From: Adiantum capillus-veneris
Lineage: Eukaryota; Streptophyta; Polypodiopsida; Polypodiales; Pteridaceae
Direction of reading: 5' to 3'
DNA length: 64,000 bases
Assembly (NCBI GenBank): GCA_014529385.2
Contig: CM043959.1
Span: 91,615,529 to 91,679,528 of the forward strand
The notes beneath the pieces are model-generated. The model searched no databases. It was not told the DNA's origin and saw only the letters and a list, made by a program, of their open reading frames with translations. Below are positions 61,077 to 64,000 of this stretch, one piece after another (position 1 is the stretch's first letter; each line of letters opens with the position of its first letter). Position numbers and translations under genes: made by a program.

Positions 61077-62918
61077 TTACTCAGAGCCGCTTACTTTGTT
61101 GTAGGTCCCCGATTTGACATACTGAAGCCGCCCATCAGCAAAGTATCTCGCTGAGAGAATGCGAACTTGGTTCTCATTCACTACCCACGTCACGTAATAT
61201 GCATGGGCCTTCCCAATGAGAGGTTCCTTGGGTACACAAGCTGTAACTTGGTTGGGCAGATGAATTAAAGTGTACAGAGCAGCTTCTTCGTCGCTAAGAC
61301 CTCCCCTGAGCACAAAAGCAAATTAATATGGTAGATTTAGCAAAGGGTCTTGAACATAGCAAAGCTCCATCAATGTGTTGACATTCATGTCTGCCATGTA
61401 ATTTACCCCACTTTCAGCTCTTTCCTTTCTATAAAAAGGTACTACGTTAGAATTTTAAGGTGGCACCGCTAGGAATCGAGCCTCGGTCCTTAGGCACCAC
61501 CACAAGCACCCGACCTCTAGGCTAAAGATCCTTGGCTAATTCATGAGCTAAAGTAAAGCCCTTATAACTGTGCCCAGTTTTTCTTGTAAAACATGCATGC
61601 ATGAATGTGCATGCTTCATCAATGTGCTGTCACTCATGTCTGCAATGTAATTTACCCCACTTTTGGCTTTCTTCTTTTAGAATTTGAAGGTGCCACTAGG
61701 AATCGAACCTGGGTCCTTGTGCACCCACACAAACATCTGACCACTAGGCTACAATCCCGTTGGAAAATTCTTGATCTAAAGTAAAGTTCTCATAGCTCTG
61801 CCCAACTTTTCTTGTAAACTGAATATTCACAAACTTGACAACTGCTTACTACATTCCATTACCTGAAACCCCTCCACTTCGCTTCACGAGTGGTTTGTGT
61901 TAGGGTAGTGCTAATGCTCATTTCAGGCCCGACAAACGTCCCTTCAGGCGCATCTCTTGTTGCTACAACAGGGTCTGTATGGTGCTTCCATAGTGTTCCC
62001 TTCCAAGATCCCGGAGGTCGTTTGTCGTTATCTCTGGTCTCTTCAAGCTGTAGAGCCACTCCAAGCTTGCCCTCAAAATCATAGCCCATGATGACTGGCA
62101 TTCTAGCATCCCCAGAAGCTGTAAACCACAAATCGAACAGCAAAATTTGATGATCGCAAGGACGTAAACAAGTTTTCTGTCATCAATGAATGCTTCCCAC
62201 TGACAACATATGCACATGTCACGGAGTACATTGCAATGCATATAATGCACTGGTTCACACAAACATGCCTAAATATTCTTAGATAAATAGATGCATCAAT
62301 ATGAGTCCATATATTATGACAATGTATGCAACCAACATGAGATTTTTATATTCCTATCACACCGAAGAGGACTTTAACGATGTTGTCGATGCAAAGATTT
62401 ATTGAAGGGAACGCAGACTATTTACGAGTCATGAAATGAAGCTCATTGAAGACCACACTTTTGGGGTCGTTGGGCTTCAAAGCTAGCTGTACCCAACCCA
62501 AGTCGCCATGTGGAAACTGAAGAATCCGATGATCGAGGGAGTTAGGGTGCCAAATGCCATCAGGAAGGCTGTGTTTAACTTCATACATAGCCCAAGGTCC
62601 ACATTCCCAATTGATGTCAGGCCCTTCGCCAGTCGTAGCATACCATTGGTTACGATGGTAGAGGTGGATGCGCTCCTTATCCACTGGCCATAGGGACCTT
62701 ACAGATTTGTACGTCTTCACGATGTCGGGTCCAATTAGGGGCTGATACATGGTCCATAGTCCATGCCAGTGCTTCCAATGGGTTTGTGCATTCCATGCCC
62801 ACATGTCGTGCGGTGTCAACTCATTTGCTGTCTCTTCTCCCGTGGCTTCAGTATCGGGCACATTGCTGAGGCTCAGCACAGGTGCTTGGCTGGCTGTTCC
62901 AGCTGCGGCTAACGACAT
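61077..62918 (-). CDS. Host gene, three exons: probable DUF3598 family (lipocalin-like) protein
   Basis: Exons on the minus strand are 62918-62426, 62118-61863 and 61305-61077. Introns have GT-AG ends (ACTC|GTAAAT...TTTACAG|CTT and TCAG|GTAATG...GCTCAG|GGG), and phases join cleanly into 325 residues. No stop interrupts. Landmarks are WKHWHGLWTMY near residue 50, NQWYATTGEGPDINWECGPW near 95, GYDFEGKLG near 175 and the C-terminal LPNQVTACVP...WVVNENQVRILSARYFADG. This pattern (G-x-W near the start, L-P-x-x-x-x-x-x-P and a W-x-V-x-x-x-x-x-x-x-x-R-Y-x-x-x-G end) matches my memory of DUF3598 proteins of cyanobacteria and plants, thought to be beta-barrels in plastids; function unknown. The ATG at 62918 gives no clear transit peptide, so an upstream exon is possible. 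AAA|GTAAGC at 61095 could be a donor to a further exon. Confidence 0.82.
61368..61616 (-). repeat. tRNA-derived SINE copy 1 in intron 2
   Basis: On the minus strand it has a TAGCCTAGAGG A-box-like and a GCTCGATTCC B-box-like sequence in the right order, as in tRNA-derived SINEs. The whole unit repeats at 61617. Confidence 0.65.
61617..61825 (-). repeat. tRNA-derived SINE copy 2 in intron 2
   Basis: The minus strand has TAGCCTAGTGGT (A box) and GGTTCGATTCC (B box), both close to consensus. It is a diverged tandem copy of the unit at 61368 (offset about 249 bp), sharing CATCAATGTG, ATGTAATTTACCCCACTTT and the region downstream. No full cloverleaf is retained, so it is not called a tRNA gene. 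Confidence 0.7.
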
Positions 62919-64000
62919 TATGATTCTCACTGGCTTGATCGATAACTTATGACCTGCTCCATTGAATAGGACAGCTCAGAAACGTCAGAGAAGAATCCAA
63001 CATGCGGCCTGTGTGCCGATGCGCGTGAGTATGCGAGTGTGGATGTGGATGGGTGGATGAACAAGCCTTTGCGTACAAGCATACACCTAAAAAAAACCTT
63101 ATGGTGATTTGCACATTCAGGTCCTTTCAAACAGACCATTGAGCTGTAAATGATACACCAAGCAGAACCTGGACACATGCAGAGCATAAAAATTGGCCAT
63201 TAATGACATCGTCTGTGCGCACCGTTAGCTCGACTCAATACCTGAGAGATGAGAACACGTTGAGAACCCGCGAGGCAGCTCGTCGAATTGCAGCTGGTGC
63301 TGAGGGCAGGACAGATCAGAGCGGACTACAGAAGATGATACTACAGAAGATGCTACTAGTAGGGCTAGCATACTTCGTCCAATTCCTTTTGACAAGACTC
63401 TAATGAATGATCAATCGTGGCATTCGTATTTCCGTGACAATTTTTATGTTATCCACGCGGCCATCGTAATCCCTCAACACCCCTCAGACTATATACACAT
63501 GCACATTTAAGAAGCTCGCTGCTCGCTCATGGGATCGATGGTGCGGAACTGGGGCGCGATCGGCGAGACGATCTGGATCGTTCGCGTGGCGGGGCTGAGC
63601 TCGAGGTAGGACGTAAACCCGGGCGACGAATGGCAGGACGACGTGGCGTCGGGCGGGTGACGTGCCCTCAGGACGGGGGTGAGATGGCGACACACGATCC
63701 ACGTCGGCATTAATTATGACGGGGGGGGGAAATCCGAAGGGATCACCGCCATGATTTTGAAGTGGGGTGTGTCACCTCACCTCACCTCGGGGAGTGAGGG
63801 GAGCCTGCAGGTCGTCCCGCCATGTCGCCCAGGTTGCTTTCACTTTGCACCTCGTAGTACAGCTTGCAAGATGGGCGTTCAACATTGCCATCTCTGTTTT
63901 GGGGTTTGAGGGGGTGTTTCAGGGCATCGCGTAGGTCTGTCCAGGGGGTTTCAAGGGCATCGCGGGCAAGGGGGAGCTCTGTCCAGGATTGCGCAAAGAT
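62919..64000 (-). other. Upstream flank of the host gene; GC-rich end
   Basis: 62919-63480 is mixed sequence and probably leader or promoter. 63530-63960 is clearly more GC-rich than anything else in the window. A 67-codon minus-strand frame (63710-63507) ending PIAPQFRTIDPMSEQ plus three residues has strong G and C bias and could be a terminal exon, but no splice context or family supports it. The phrase GGCATCGCG with TCTGTCCAGG nearby occurs twice after 63920. Confidence 0.3.

Noticed and set aside
61660-61775. Possible tRNA gene on the minus strand
   Set aside because: A and B boxes are present but arms do not pair well, and the unit is part of a longer duplicated SINE-like repeat.

Overview
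The window looks like nuclear DNA of a land plant with a large, repeat-rich genome. The evidence is nested LTR retrotransposons of the Ty3 and Ty1-copia types, a LINE remnant, tRNA-derived SINEs, long (CT)n and (GT)n microsatellites, and one host gene with GT-AG introns. I cannot name the species. No rRNA gene, functional tRNA gene, CRISPR array or bacterial-type operon was seen. Element names below (elements 1 to 7) are mine.

From 1 to 21.4 kb there is a nest of Ty3-type elements whose left halves lie outside the window. Innermost is element 1 (<1-11183), a Tat-like element with 2.7-kb LTRs, duplicated unknown ORFs before gag, and a pol with two RNase H domains. It sits inside the integrase region of element 2 (11184-20549). 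Element 2 is the most unusual object here. It carries two successive integrase zinc-finger units, a retropepsin ORF placed after the integrase, a 2.6-kb non-coding leader with four copies of an 18-bp palindrome, then a long ORF that resembles the plant-mobile / putative plant transposon domain, followed by coiled coils and a C-terminal domain found again in element 4. Element 2 in turn interrupts a chromovirus pol (20552-21037).

From 21.4 to 28.3 kb lie a chromovirus LTR-like region with minisatellite and tandem duplications, and a complete but mutated Ty1-copia element (23116-28277) with matching LTRs and a 5-bp target duplication. From 28.3 to 49.3 kb there are decayed elements: a pol-less element 4, a chromovirus split by an insert (element 5), a retropepsin remnant with a 47-bp triplication, a non-autonomous gag-protease element 6 with repeated WVPK motifs, and a second chromovirus scrap (element 7). 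From 49.3 to 59.2 kb are a LINE scrap on the minus strand, a rearranged copia fragment with an LTR, and a gag scrap.

The only convincing host gene is on the minus strand at 61077-62918. It has three exons and probably encodes a lipocalin-like DUF3598 family protein. Its second intron holds a tandem pair of tRNA-derived SINE copies. The last 0.5 kb is GC-rich and may be promoter or the edge of another gene.
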